A DNA stretch of 64,000 nucleotides from Ligula intestinalis (Eukaryota; Platyhelminthes; Cestoda; Diphyllobothriidea; Diphyllobothriidae). The notes below the pieces were generated by a model, which ran no database searches, was not told where the DNA came from, and saw only the letters and a list, made by a program, of their open reading frames with translations. The stretch is from NCBI GenBank assembly GCA_036362985.1, contig JAYGXS010000003.1, positions 42,554,312 through 42,618,311 of the forward strand, read 5' to 3'. Shown one piece after another: positions 46,196 to 58,022 of the stretch. The translations under genes were made by a program, and so were the position numbers. Every line of letters begins with the position of its first letter. The stretch's first letter is position 1.

Positions 46196-46559
46196 CACCG
46201 GCTCCTTGTTTACCCACCCCCTTACCACATTTTTGCCTCAGATGTTTTTGCCTTAGACATTTTACTGCGTTTATTGCTGCCCACAATGTTTGAATTCCTA
46301 CTTTATTGATTGCCTCTTGGCTAACTCAAGTGACCTTGATGTTTTGAATCGATTTTTCTGTATGAATTCAATTCTGTAATTTATCATTCGTTTTTCTGTT
46401 TATGCAGCGAGTGTGTGTCCAACCTTTCTGCTACTCATGGATATCGAAACGTCAAGCGAATAAACATTTTATCTCAGCGATCGAGTCTTCTTCTTCTCAA
46501 TTGCTTCCTGGGACACGGATGTTCGCTTGTATTAGCAAACACAATTCTGTGAATACTTC

Positions 46560-47700
46560 CACGTTACACTTGAAAAGCGCAGTCGACATAAACAATGTTT
46601 TTGAGTTATCTACCGGACATCAGCCAACTTTTCTAAAGGCCTATAACAAGGAGTGCGGGTAACAGCAGATATACGGCTAGCGAATCCAGTGCTGAGTTGT
46701 CAAACGGCGTTTTTATTGGAGCCCCCTTCTCACAACCGACTTCGGATTGTAATCACACGCCTTCTCAACCCCATAATGACAGGGCTTCCCTCCACGTACT
46801 TAGCAGTGATATTCACTCCCCGTACTCGGCCTACGGACATCACTGAAACTCTGCCTTACCTCCCTTCTCTTCATGGCCTAATGATTACAACATGCCGACC
46901 TCACCATGCGGGCGGCGTGGGAACGATGAGTGGTTATCATAAACTTTGTCAACCCTTACCATGTTCATTATCTGCATAAGTGTATAGGTCTAGTGGTTAA
47001 GTACCGAAAGTATGTTTGTCGACTTGACTTTGAAAACCCATAATTCCGGCCTTCGTTTTTACTCGAACCGCTATAGGGGGAAGGGCAGTCTAAAGCAATG
47101 TTAATCAGAGGGCAATCGATTTGACCGTCTAGTGCTCCTCTTTGCCGACGATTTTGGTCTGATGTAGGGATTTTGACGTTCTATTTGAATAATTGCCTTG
47201 CCCCCTTAAATGTGGCAATTTTTGCAGTTCGCCCGAAGATCCACTTTCCCTAGTGCGCTTATTCCCCCAGCGGTCAGGGCATTAACCAATGGTGAGGGCG
47301 TCCTGCGTTATTTTAGTCTGCTCTATACGCAATGCGGTCTTGAAGTGAGTGCACTAAAGTAGAACCGAACTGGTCAGAATTTCTTCTTCCACTTTTTGTT
47401 GGAAAAGTAGCTGTCAAGCAACTGGCTTTGACAATTAAACAAGTACTGCGGAAAGTGCAACAGAAAGAAGTATTTACTGAGGAAACTATGAACACCAAAT
47501 TCTTCATTTATTTGGTAGCGTTCAAGAAATGTATGACGTCTAGAAATAAAGCGAATTTATCAAACAGTAAATTATAACTAAAATTCGGCAAGCTATAGGC
47601 ACTAAAGGGTTAGATCACAAAATTAGAAACGCAAGTCCTATTCAAAGATGGAAAAACATGCAAATCATATCAAAACAAATAAGACAGGATTGGTTATCAC
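46560..47700. other. no recognisable gene; should contain the bL17 intron
   Basis: The exon at 47701 has a donor toward this region, so further bL17 exons are expected on the minus strand here or beyond, perhaps past the PLE pair. I could not recognise them. Confidence 0.5.
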
Positions 47701-48183
47701 CTTGAGCAGCTTTGTGATCAGCGCCGGCCGTTGCAGCCAAAAAGCTGAGAGCTCCAGGAAAGCGCTTAGCTCTGGAACCTGCTCCCGGCGGCGAGAGAAG
47801 AGTTCGTCGAAGTCAGCAACATTTGACAAATCACCCGTCGCCAGCTCCGTCCGCAGAGCCTCTTGAATCAGTCGTTCGCAGTATTGTCGCGCCTCCGTGG
47901 CAACAAGCCAGGGCAACTCTATGCGTTCGTGGTCCACCAGAGCAGTGACGCAGCGACGCAAATATGAGAGCCGACCGGCGAGTCCGCCTCCAAGGCCCTC
48001 GCCCCGACGTAAAGGCTTTCGAAGGCGGGGTACATGGAAAAGGAGGCGGTTTGCAGCCACCCCGAGCCGCTCATCTGTGTCGGGGACAGTAGAGGTGAAA
48101 CGGGAGCAGACTTGCGGAGGGCAGCCCAGCTGAAACGACTGCAAAGGCAACGCCCGAAGGGCCAGCCTCTCTAGTAGTGGTAT
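47701..48183 (-). CDS. MRPL17: mitochondrial ribosomal protein bL17m, one exon
   Basis: A component of the large mitochondrial ribosomal subunit. The 161-codon exon runs from acceptor TTTAG (48184) to donor AAG|GTGATA (47700), phase 0 at both ends. The L17 core is LSYLRRCVTALVDHERIELP then WLVATEARQYCERLIQEAL, and FWLQRPALITKLLK at the end. HERIE-PW, a residue pair E-Y-E-L, and F-L-LI-KL match the bL17 family. An N-terminal extension of about 60 residues and an acidic insert (VADFDELFSRRREQVPELS) are longer than in most relatives. No initiator Met is in the exon, so an upstream exon is needed. Confidence 0.72.
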
Positions 48184-48299
48184 CTAAATTCGAAGGTACA
48201 AAGGAAGTTTCAAAGGATTCGAGTCACAATTGCCGGCGACAGAATCAACACTAACAGAGCTAATTGCACACTGAGCGCAAGCCGTCAAAGAGAGAAAAT

Positions 48300-48960
48300 A
48301 GGAGCTATAGGGACGTGTGTGCGCGCGCACACACCACCAACCCAGTGTGCTTTGTGTGTAGTGGCTGATGAGTGGACTGGGAGTCAGACGGTGGCGGCTC
48401 TCTCTAATCTTCTGGTTATTGAGTTCTGTAGTGTGTGTCAAAGGAGCCAGGTCGTGCTGTGACGCGCGCAGACGGGTTCGCCGGCCCTGTCAACCACTGC
48501 GCACATCCCACATCAAGCAGGTGGGCGGTGGCTTGATGCTGGCGGTGGGAGGTAGTGAGATCGAAGACCCGGAGCATTTCTTACCTCACTATAAACAATC
48601 CGACGCGCTTGAAGCTATCACGGTAGGCTAAAAGCCGTGGCTTTGAGGGCTGCCAACTGATGGGACAACCCGGGCCGCGCAGTTCGTGTGTGTCTTGTTG
48701 TGTGGAGTGGCTTACTGGTGGACTGAGAGTCAGGCTGTAATGGCTCCTTAACGTGGCCGTTATGGCACTGCCACGTGGGATCCCAGCCGGGTGCTGTTGT
48801 GGCGCGCATTGCAGGAGCGACCAATCCCGCATGGTGGAACGCATAGGGGCGGCCTCGGCCCCAGCAGCCACCTGCGCCCCCACCCATCTTCGGTCTTCTT
48901 GATTGCGTTCTGACATCAAGTACAGGTGGTGAGTGAGGAGAGAGTGAGGTAGATACTACG
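48300..48960 (+). repeat. GC-rich stretch with two related units
   Basis: GTGGCTGATGAGTGGACTGG, GAGTCAG (48361) and GTGGCTTACTGGTGGACTGA, GAGTCAG (48708) start two similar blocks of about 120 bp, each followed later by GTGCTGT and GCGCGC. The region is much more GC-rich than its surroundings. Nature unknown. Confidence 0.35.
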
Positions 48961-50717
48961 TGAGTCTACTTTCACTATAATGCAGTGCATATCAGCGAAT
49001 TTGCCTTCAGCTTGCTGAAGCTCGTGGTAGACATGGTCGAAATCAATGGTCGAACTATCAGTGTGCGCTCAAAACACGCTTTAAGATTGGGAGTCAGCAG
49101 AGGTGACAACCGCCACCTCGGAGTGGCCCTTTAATGACAGCCAGCATACGAAGCCCAAATAAAAAAAGTATGAGTTAAATTTCTTGGATGTAAGGGAGAA
49201 AGCTTATTTCTAATAATGGTGTAAGAGGACTACCCGGTTGCGTGAAAACGAGATTATTCACGGAAGACCTCATAATCGGTTGTGTCGCAGATAAACAGAG
49301 CCAAAAAAGGGCTCCAATTGGCTTATGACAAGCGTTAATCGGACTATGCAGTCCGCGACGGCCCATAAATACTATTATACATGGGCGTACATTTACATCT
49401 TGACGTGAGCTTTCACAGAGTCGATGTTCCGCATTCAGTTAATGATAGTAAGCCTGCTTCTAAAATTGTCTACCGGTTTCGACTTCGCGTTTTTTCCGTT
49501 TGCAGGCACACTTATGCAGGCACGGCTGCTCGACATCGAGAATAGGGTCTACTGGTCACAGAATCTACCGATAGTGTTGAGTTTTAGTTATGAGTGGTGT
49601 GAAGAATTAAGCAATTTTCCAGAAGACACCGCTTCCTGAAGAAAAGTCTCAATGAGCAGGAGACTACTCAACAGCGAGGTACTAGGGTGTAATCCATCCA
49701 ATCCTAGACAGCTGCAGTACAACCATATTTGTAAAATAGACTGATAAACAGTCCAACAAATTGAAGGACAGTAATAACGCATGCATAGCTAGTGTTGCTA
49801 ACATCGTCACATAAGTGGATCTGCAAAATACGGCGAATCCCCTATTGTTCAATTCAAGCGAGCAAACCCTATTATCAGGCGAACTCGACGGCGCGCAAGA
49901 GGCTTATTCGGTTTGAATTTCACGGAATCCGATAAGAAGAGACGGGGTTCTTATTTCGAATTAAAGCGCCATAGTTATATTTTGCAGTCAGTGCTGAATA
50001 GATAGAGGAATCTACTGAAAGTTTTCGTATTTCTTCGACACACAGGTATTACAACTGATGATTTCACTTAGATGTGCAATCCTGGTGTGTTGCAATAGAG
50101 CCGCAGAAGCTAGTGCATATGTTTTGTAGCTGGGTCAATAAACAGTTCATCATATGGAGAGCTTACTAGACATGAAAGAAGTCTATCAGAATAGACAAGG
50201 ACTAAGAGGAGGGAAAGGCTGACTGGGAGTGCACTCGAATCAGGAAGGCTTACTGAACAAAACATATGATATTTCTGAGCCATCAAAATATTCCTTCTCT
50301 GTCACTGGGGTCCAATGAGAGTGAATCTGATCAGACTCTAGAGAAGCACCGTCGCCTGCCCTTCGAAATCAGTTCGATTTTGCACGGAAGGTAGGGAAGT
50401 ACTGCAGGCGTAGCCAGTGACAACTGGACGAAAACCTTCAGTATCAATATATCTGCCTCTTATCGACTAAAGGAAGGGCTAGTTGCACTATCCACATAAC
50501 TCTCTTCGCACACCCGCGATGTCCCTGTGGGAAGAGTGGACACAGTTTCTGATACACCGCAAACGCCAGAATTACGTGTGGAACAACGCAGTTGTTTTTC
50601 TGATAAAGCATACTTTTAAGAGCAGGAGAATTCACAGGACACAACTCAAATTCGGCCCTGAAAACGCCCCAGAGAGGCGCGCCAAACAATGATTTCAATT
50701 TCTTCGACTCAATGGAG
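48961..50717. other. 1.8 kb without a recognisable gene
   Basis: Only short ORFs. One at 49424-49639 starts with a hydrophobic stretch but has no family resemblance. Confidence 0.5.
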
Positions 50718-50727
50718 AAAAACCGGG

Positions 50728-50808
50728 CGGCCTCGGTGGGATTCAAACCCACGCCAGCAAGGGGAAAATTTTAGTACAGCCAGCAGTAACCATCTGAACT
50801 ACGAGGCC
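50728..50808 (-). tRNA. tRNA-like gene or tRNA-derived SINE head
   Basis: On the minus strand, 7-bp acceptor arms GGCCTCG and CGAGGCC enclose an A box TAGTTCAGATGG (50790-50801) and a B box GGGTTTGAATCC (50739-50750), with a T-arm GTGGG/CCCAC. T5 (50718-50722) follows. The middle, between D and T arms, does not fold into a normal anticodon arm and has GCTGGC twice. It shares GAATCCCACCGAGGCC-like sequence with the unit at 36.3-36.6 kb. More likely a tRNA-derived repeat than a functional tRNA. Confidence 0.5.
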
Positions 50809-51289
50809 CTACCGGGAGCCGCGAGTTTTAATCACAATTGAGTCGAGTTACCCGAAACTGTGTAAAAGGAATTATTAAAATCTGCCCAAAACGCCCTGAC
50901 TAATTGTTTTAGTGCCGGGAAAGAGTTGAAGAATGAAACACCAAACATTTGCCATGTGCTTCAGACGTTCTCAGAAATGCGGAAAAAACGGCTGGCCAGT
51001 TAGCCGACAGGGATAAAAATTTGTTAGCCTACAAGTATACAAGATCCAATGCGTGGGCCAAAACCTGCAACCTACAAAAAGCATTTGACTGGTTACAGCT
51101 CCAGATCCTTACTGACAGGAGAAACCTATCCTTGTGGCGTTAAGTCTGCATGAACAATCATTCTAGCAACCTACCGGAGACACGTGACGCTCCCTATTTA
51201 GGTCACCATAGGCGAGGGAGTCGGGCACGCGTACATGTACAAAACAGAGAAAAGACGAGCGAAAAGACAGGAGAGAAAGATAAAATAAG

Positions 51290-51295
51290 TTTATT
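51290..51295 (-). terminator. poly(A) signal AATAAA
   Basis: AATAAA on the minus strand, about 120 bp after the stop of the exon at 51413-51633. Confidence 0.55.
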
Positions 51296-51412
51296 CAAGT
51301 AAATTCCATGAAAATATCACAGTAGAATAAAAAAGAACGGGGACAAGTCAAAGTTAAGAAACTTAAGTAGTGAAATGCGTGCAAAATCCACACAGAAGGG
51401 GAGGCAGCCTGA

Positions 51413-51633
51413 TTAGAGCCAGTTGGCATCCGTGTCCACTATTGTGATACCTCCGAGGAGGAAGGTACAGTCACGTTCATACGGTATCTGCATTCCCAGT
51501 CTTCGAACACAGACGATCTCCACGTCAGCTTGCATGGAGTTACTGCCCGTTGGCTGGGCAGAGAACAACTGCTGACCTAGTCTGTAGCGGAGACATGCCC
51601 AGTTAGCAGTCTGACCGGTGACCGTTTCGGTGG
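51413..51633 (-). CDS. terminal exon of an unrecognised protein
   Basis: Acceptor TCTGTTTTACAG (51634-51645) starts 73 codons: ETVTGQTANWACLRYRLGQQ, LFSAQPTGSNSMQADVEIVC, VRRLGMQIPYERDCTFLLGG, ITIVDTDANWL, then TAA. Codons look coding (balanced, hydrophobic/charged alternation, three Cys) and a poly(A) signal lies about 120 bp downstream. Upstream exons would lie to the right on the minus strand but were not found. I do not recognise the family. Confidence 0.55.
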
Positions 51634-51645
51634 CTGTAAAACAGA

Positions 51646-54600
51646 CACAAGCGTGAGAAAAGTGGGCAGTTACAGCAAAAAACGATAAGCATAAATTGGA
51701 TCAGACGACAACTTGCGGGTTTTGTCGTGACCCACCCCCGTGCATCAGCGTGTGAGAAGTTATTTGAATGGTTGATATAGTCGAAATTAGAGCAAAGAGA
51801 AAGAATTCAATGAACAAGGGGACGTGAGTTGTAAAAGCGACGATCAGTAAAAAATTAATTGGTAAAACTGCCTTTCTGATATGTTAGGTGCTTTCGGGCA
51901 TGGAAGTCATTAGATTCACCGCTATAGACGGCACAGTTCAAGTTATGGCTCCTGATACTCGGGAAGGGGGAGTGGATAAAACCCTAGGGTTTGAATAGGG
52001 TGCTCGGGGAGGCGTACTCGTTCCGAGTGACTGTCAATAGCGTATAATACCCGGCTACATGAGGTATAAAAAAACCAAAAGGACAGACCCAATCGCAAAG
52101 TTCTTGTCCATTAGATTGTCATGAGGGGGTGCCGCAGTCCGACCAGCACTGATTGGTTGGCAAAACCAGACGAATTATCGACGCGTCTCCTGGACGCCGG
52201 TGAATTTGATAGGCCTGGTGTAGAATTAACTGGCACAGACAACAGCTATATGCCAGGTGATTGTACCTACACCAAGTAGGGGAAAGGGTTCGGGCCAGTG
52301 CTGCGCATGCCTTCCTCAGTATAATTCTATTTATGGTTATACAATGGGGCACGCGGTAGATACACTGGCCAACACGGCAGCCATATCAGGGCACGAGAGA
52401 CGTTATAAAGGATGCGCGCACAACAAATTTCACACACGCGAGGTGTAGTGACAGACGTAGGCAAAGGTTCACGCAGCGCCAATCAACTGCGTCCCATCCT
52501 GCCTTAAATAATTTTGACTATGTCATGACACCTGGCCCGGGTGGAGTGGACACGCACGTCCACCGTACGGTGGTTTTGCCTACGAGGTCCTTCCGTCACC
52601 GGTTTCATTCCGGCGGTTGGTTGGTAGTTCATGAACCTGCTGCATTGTACTTCACGGGGGTAGTGGCAATCATAGATGCAGCCTTGTTTCGGGACAATGT
52701 AGAAGCGACTAACACGAAGCGACGACGAATCAACAAACGCGAGTTAAAGAAACACCTGAACGACAACGTTAGGTTGGTTTTATATTGCCAGTCAGCCAAA
52801 TCAAACCCTGACGTGGCGACGCAAAAATATAAGCACTTACAATTATGCACTAATGGTAACTTACCTAGCTGATTTCAGGAAAACGTGTTCGCTTTGTTTG
52901 ATATCGAAGCTATAGTCTATAATTTTCGGAAAGAGATGCATAGCAAAAGACTGTCGAAACAACAGCGGTGCTTCGCTTTCTAGCCTAGTTTCCGCTCTGT
53001 GTGTGCGTCGTATTCCACTCCGCTCTGTCTCGGCGACAGGTGGAGTACAGTTTACAGTCGATCTCGTCCGCGCACACACCACAAAACGGGTTTGTTTAAG
53101 AGCCGACATGAAAATTATTTAAAATAAGCAATCGTGTCGACTGCTATACTATCCAGGGAGGTATGTTCACAAAATGAACCTAACGTTTATGGCAAGAGCT
53201 AGAGGGAGAAGAGCAAAAATATGAAGTGCAACGCACCACTCTCTTGTACAAGAAATTGCCGGTGGGTCACAGGATAGGAGTTGGCAGTGCACATTGTTTC
53301 ACTTGTGGGTAGGACAGTTAAATCGACAAAAAGACGAAGGCGAAGGTTTTCCAGGAGGTCCTGCACCGAAGCCACGAAACAACCGACTGCCGGTTCGGAT
53401 ACTGGAAGTGGTTTAAGTACTAGCGAGAGCTCTGCCTCCCGAGAGAGGCAAAGATTTGGAAAGAGGAAGAGTTCTAGATGCACCAAGGACGCCTTTGTGT
53501 CCAGATTGTTGCAATGGCCGCTGGTCATCGCGCAAGCAGCAGCAGTCGAGATTTCGACACGCAAACAATTGCCTCGAGCATAGGAGTCAATATATTCTGG
53601 TCGAGTCTAGAGGACGGTAGAAGAAACGGATAACTTCAGTGCACTGTTCTCTACATGGTAGGTATGACAGTAATTAAAAGTTACGTTGGGGGTGGTGGTG
53701 GTGTAAAAAGATAAACTTAATAGTATTTTTAAGGGGAAGAGGCAAAACGGGGCGACCTACGCAAATCTGAAAGCGTTGTGATGAGCAGTCCTGAACTGCC
53801 AGTGGACAGATTTTGGTGGTAGAGGCAGGAGAATAGGTTCGTTGTAATGGCGGCGAAAAGGTTATTAGACGGCAAGTTGGAAGGAGCTGAAATTTTATAG
53901 TTTCAAACAGGTCAGAGTGGGAGGAAGAGCGAAGACGTAAATAAATTTAAGGCTCGATGTGCGTGAAAATGCTTATAAAAGTAAAGCGTTTGCTTAATAA
54001 ATCAGCCACTCTTAAATAGATTAAAATGAAGTACCTGAAGAGTCTATCATGCCAGATTCCTTACTCTATAGCAGTCTATGCCGGTCTTGCAGCTAAAAGT
54101 CTTGATTACACAAACGTACAACGCAGACGTTGGTCTTCCTTTAAACTCGTGAACTGCAGTTGAACTGTCGAGATCATAGAAACTTAGTCTGACCGAGAAA
54201 AACAAGAGTTGGTCAGGTGATCCCATGATATGAACTGCTTGTGTAAGCCGTAAAGACGTACAACCATGCCATGTGCTCCTTTTTCAAATTCTTTTGTAGT
54301 CTTGCATCTTTCACAGCCATTTTATAATCTAGTATTTTAGTCTGCGCGGACTTGCCATCTCAAATTTCATAAATTGCACTCCAACTTTCGGTTAGGGAAA
54401 ATACTTCTAACTGCACATTGGGAGTATTTCCGTACGTATGATGGATACACGTCAATGCAAGTACTCGATATCCTAAAGTCAGGAGAGGGGAAAATAGCTA
54501 ATTCGCATACCTAACAAATGTGCCCGTAGCAGTTCAGCCGAATAACCAGTCTGTAGTTTTATCCTGACTAGGAATACACAAGTTCCGGCTGTGTTCTTCA

Positions 54601-54660
54601 CTTCTCATAATATATTTAAACTAAACTTGAACTGAGTACAAAAAGAGAGCACGTACGATA
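51646..54660. other. 3 kb without a recognised gene
   Basis: Open stretches at 52525-52872 and 53281-53583 (plus) were looked at. The latter is Arg/Ser-rich (RRRRRFSRRSCTEATK) with an AG just before it and could be an exon, but nothing else supports it. Confidence 0.45.
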
Positions 54661-54665
54661 TCCTA

Positions 54666-55170
54666 TTAGGACGAAAATCGAGTGCCTTCGAGTTCCAAAA
54701 GCTCGTCAACAACATAAACAAAGCGGTCTACAAACTGAAGAAAACTATAGCTCTGACGAGGAGAGAAGCGCTGGCGGCAAAGGCCACCGACCTTCATCCC
54801 GCCTACCAAACGCTCCGCGCAAGGCTTAAGTCCGCTCAGAAAGGAGCAATAGGTCAGGCAAAGTAAGATACGCAGGACCAAAAGCCGGCACCCACGAAAA
54901 AGGAAAGTGGAAACGATCACACGAACGACGCGGCACACCTCATGGAGGCGCCCGTGAGGGCGAGAACAATTCAACGGCCACCGGCGATCGATCGGTGCAA
55001 TCGATCGACGCGCGTGCATTAGGCACGGCTGTAACACAAGACACATTCATTCGACGCAGGCAAAAGAGTAGACAGCACGTTCTGACAACGAAAATGAGAA
55101 TTTTTTTGAAAGGTCAGCCTAAATATAACGTAGTCCCTTTAATTGCCCCATCTTCTTTCTCTCCCGGGGA
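54666..55170 (+). mobile_element. PLE 3' end fragment
   Basis: Begins in the coding tail (HPAYQTLRARLKSAQKGA near 54800, the same ending as other PLEs here). It ends with a degenerate hammerhead-like motif and GTCAGCCTAAATATAACG, TAGTCCCTTTAATTGCCCC, matching the end at 29300-29350. Confidence 0.7.
55082..55115 (+). ncRNA. degenerate hammerhead-like motif
   Basis: CTGACAA, GAAAAT/TTTTTT stem II, then GAAAGGTC. Core positions are changed (GAC for GAT, GAAAG for GAAAC), so it is probably inactive. Confidence 0.4.
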
Positions 55171-55331
55171 TGATGAAAGCAATATTATATTTTGACCTCG
55201 AATATTTGCACATACGAACATTAATAAAAATCAGAAACTCTTAAATTATATATGTTCAGAGGACAAACAATTTCACTTGGCGTTCATGAAATTGCGATAA
55301 CGCATTATTGTCGGGAAACGAATAGTGAATC

Positions 55332-55550
55332 ATGGTTAAAAATCTATATTTTGCAAATCTGCCAAGTTTTGTACTTGTTACGGCTGCGATCATGACTTAT
55401 CTAGCCGGCCTCAATTATGTCCCGTACGGTGCTTTTTCACGCGCGACGATCCGTGGCCGCAGACCTGAACAGATCGATCCATTCTATTTGCCAGCGCCGG
55501 AGACCGAATACCGAAGGTACGAGAACGAATTCCATGTCCAGGAGGACTGA
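55332..55550 (+). CDS. small protein with one membrane segment, possibly complex I subunit-like
   Basis: 72 codons with ATG and stop in one piece: MVKNLYFANLPSFVLVTAAI, MTYLAGLNYVPYGAFSRATI, RGRRPEQIDPFYLPAPETEY, RRYENEFHVQED. A hydrophobic segment covers residues 10-28, followed by a basic stretch and an acidic tail. Length and layout resemble small accessory subunits of NADH dehydrogenase such as NDUFA1 (MWFE), but residue identity is weak. It lies just outside the 3' end of a minus-strand RTE and could also be a chance ORF or a processed copy. Confidence 0.35.
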   Translation: MVKNLYFANLPSFVLVTAAIMTYLAGLNYVPYGAFSRATIRGRRPEQIDPFYLPAPETEYRRYENEFHVQED

Positions 55551-55559
55551 GTCGAGCCA

Positions 55560-56855
55560 TGTTTGGGTTGACCCCCTCTTCAACGTTTCCAATTAGGCAA
55601 CCGTTTCAATTCGAGGGCAGTATTACTGAGCTCCTGAGGTTGACGACGAAGAAGGTGTCCAAACCACGTCAGCCATCTTTCCTGAATGGCCTGGGATATG
55701 CTTGTGATTTTGTCACAGCGAGTGCGGACTGTCTCATTTGAGCCGAAGTCGGTGTCCTTCACTCGAAGGATGCTCCTTAGACAGAAGTGGTCAAAGACTT
55801 CCAGCTTCTGTTCATCTTCCACGCGCACAGCCCAACATACGCATCCGTATAGGAGAACCGACCGCACAGATGCACGGTACACGCGGATCTTTGTTGAGAT
55901 AGAAATATCGCGTCGGGTCCATAAGCACTTCCGAAGGCTGGAGAAAACTCGTTGTGCTGCGTTAATTCGGGGGACAATTCCATTCTTACTCTGTCTATTG
56001 GGTAGCAACTTCGCTTCGAGGTATTTGAAACTGTCGACTTCTTCAAGCTGACAGCCACTAATCTCGAGAGGTGCCTTCTCTTCGTCAGGGATGCAGCACG
56101 AAAACACATTGGTCTTCCCAGCATTTATGGACAAACCGACCGATTTCGCGACCTCGTTCATCCATGACACTTAAGACTGTAGATCACCAAAGCTTGAAGC
56201 TAGTAAAGCGATATCATCGGGTTAGCCGAGGTCAGTCGACCGCCGTCCGGGTGCAAGCTCAATAAAGTCACTGTCTTGTATGGCCTTCCCGTGAACCCAG
56301 TCAATGGCGTAGTTAAAGAGGATGGGCGACAGGACACAGCCTTGCCAAACACCTGACCGAATAGCGAAGGGTTCTGAGACGTTGTGGACTAAAACCCGCG
56401 CAAAGGTGGAGAGGTAGTATGCCTTGATCATGGCGATTATTTTTGGTGGTACATCATCAAATGCCATTATCCGCCATAGGGAGTCACGATCGATGGAGTC
56501 GAACGCAGCAGCAAAGTCAACAAAGCAGATGGCCGTTGGTTGTTGGTTGGGGGAATTCAAGGATCCGTCTTATTGTGAATATCTGATTTACACATCCACG
56601 CCCAGCGCGAAATCCGGCCTGGTTGGGTCACGTCCTGGGGTCGCGCACAGACTGGAACCGCCTGAGGTGAACGAAAGCGAAAATCTTCTCACATGTTGTC
56701 TTATCTCCCTTCTTGTGGACAGGCACAAAAATGCCTGAGCCCCAATAATCAGGAATGGTCTCGTCTCTTCATGTTTGTCCAATCACCTCATGGAGCCAAG
56801 GCGCCAGTGTCGGCACAAGACTTGTAGATTTCGGCGGGTATGCAGTCCTCTGGTG
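55560..56855 (-). mobile_element. RTE-type LINE fragment, minus strand
   Basis: Reading leftward: IPAEIYKSC, FVPVHKKGDKTTCE, ICFVDFAAAFDSIDRDSLWR (RT motif A), GVWQGCVLSPILFNYAIDWV, then TDLG, a stop and PDDIALLA in place of the YADD motif, LEEVDSFKYL, SVRSVLLYGCVCWAVR and RWLTWFGHLLRRQPQELSNT. Frameshifts and stops are scattered. It contains only the RT and C-terminal region and meets the plus-strand copy at about 56855. Confidence 0.85.
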
Positions 56856-57256
56856 GACACGGTGTGGCTATTGCCCTGTCGGAACAAGTCAAACATCTAC
56901 TACTGGCATGGGAAATAGTCAACGAGCGAATGGCTTACGTTCGACTAAAAGGCCATTTTACGAATATCTCAGTCATCTCTGTGTATGCACCTACATCAGC
57001 GGCTGAATAGCAACACAAAGAGAATTTCTACTAGCAGCTGCAAGAGCTAGTTGAAAGACTCCCTCGCCGTTATCTGTTAATTGCTGCCGGGGAATGGAAT
57101 GGCCGGACTGGGCCCGTTGACCCGACAAACAGTCACCTTCTTGGTCTTTTTCGGCTTGGCTCTCGAACGGACAATGGTGAGAGGATGCTGTAGTTTGCCG
57201 AACAGAACCGACTGTTTGTTATTAACACATGCTTTCAGCATCGTCACAAACATCTA

Positions 57257-57811
57257 GTGACCTGGTACTCAAACGACGGCCGTACCGCCAGTCAGATCAA
57301 TTACATTCTAGTTGGTTCACGGTTTTGCAGCTGGGTCCACGATAGCAGGTCGATGCGAGGTGCCGAGACCGGTAATGCCCACGGGTCTGACTATGCTCTC
57401 GTTCGCACGCGCCTGAAGGTTCACCTCTCATCTGCGCCCAAAATGCAACGTGCGAGACGCCTTGATGTCGCAAAGCTCCGGCAAACCAACACTACTGAGG
57501 CTCTAAGCGCAGAAATCCGGTCCCGTCTTACGACCCAAGCTGACAGCGAAGGCAGTAGCAAGTGGCCATCACTGAAGACATCCATCTATGTGACAGCTGA
57601 GGAAATGCTCGCATTCACTCAGCGGCGCCGCAGTGACTGGATCAGCGGAAGAACCCTGCAGCTGTCGGCCGAGACGACGCGAGCCAGGTCCCGCAACGAT
57701 GCCTCCTTCCGCCAACTTCGAAAGCTGACAGAAAAGTCGGCTAGAGATGACCGGCAGAAGTATTGGTTCGAAACGGCGGCTTCTATGGAGCAGGCTGCAA
57801 ATGTTGGTTAA
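57257..57811 (+). pseudogene. RTE endonuclease C-terminus and linker
   Basis: 185 codons are open: TWYSNDGRTASQINYILVGS, then RSMRGAETGNAHGSDYALVR, the end of the AP-type endonuclease (S-I-Y-L and SDH; here SDY replaces SDH, so the catalytic His is lost). The rest is a helical linker, DDRQKYWFETAASMEQAANV. Confidence 0.8.
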
Positions 57812-58022
57812 ACTCGAAAATTGTACCAAATCATCCGCCAAGTTAGTGGTAAGCCCTCGACACTGTGATTATGTTCGCGATGTGAATGGTTTTACGGTTG
57901 ACAACTCGTCCAAGGTCGATCGCTGGCGTTAACACTTCGAGCACCTCCTCAACTTTGAAGAACAACCCATCACACCCTCTCTCTCCTCCACAGCGGAGTT
58001 TCAACTCACTCCTGCTTACGCA

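Larger units (their letters stand above)
43070..46540. mobile_element. head-to-head pair of PLE copies
   Basis: Two copies of one PLE family meet at 45063-45080. The left copy is on the minus strand and includes more of the RT; the right copy is on the plus strand and starts within the RT at DIICAYASETR. Outer tails also match in inverted orientation: 43100-43340 against 46320-46480. Protein-level differences over about 360 shared residues number fewer than ten, so the pair is young. Confidence 0.85.

Noticed and set aside
52119..52450. Segment with TTATAAAGG box, considered as an LTR or promoter
   Set aside because: A single TATA-like box without a paired copy, poly(A) signal or adjacent coding sequence is not enough.
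53281..53583. Arg/Ser-rich ORF considered as a splicing-factor-like exon
   Set aside because: Only an AG before it supports this. The opposite strand is equally open, and no neighbouring exon was found.
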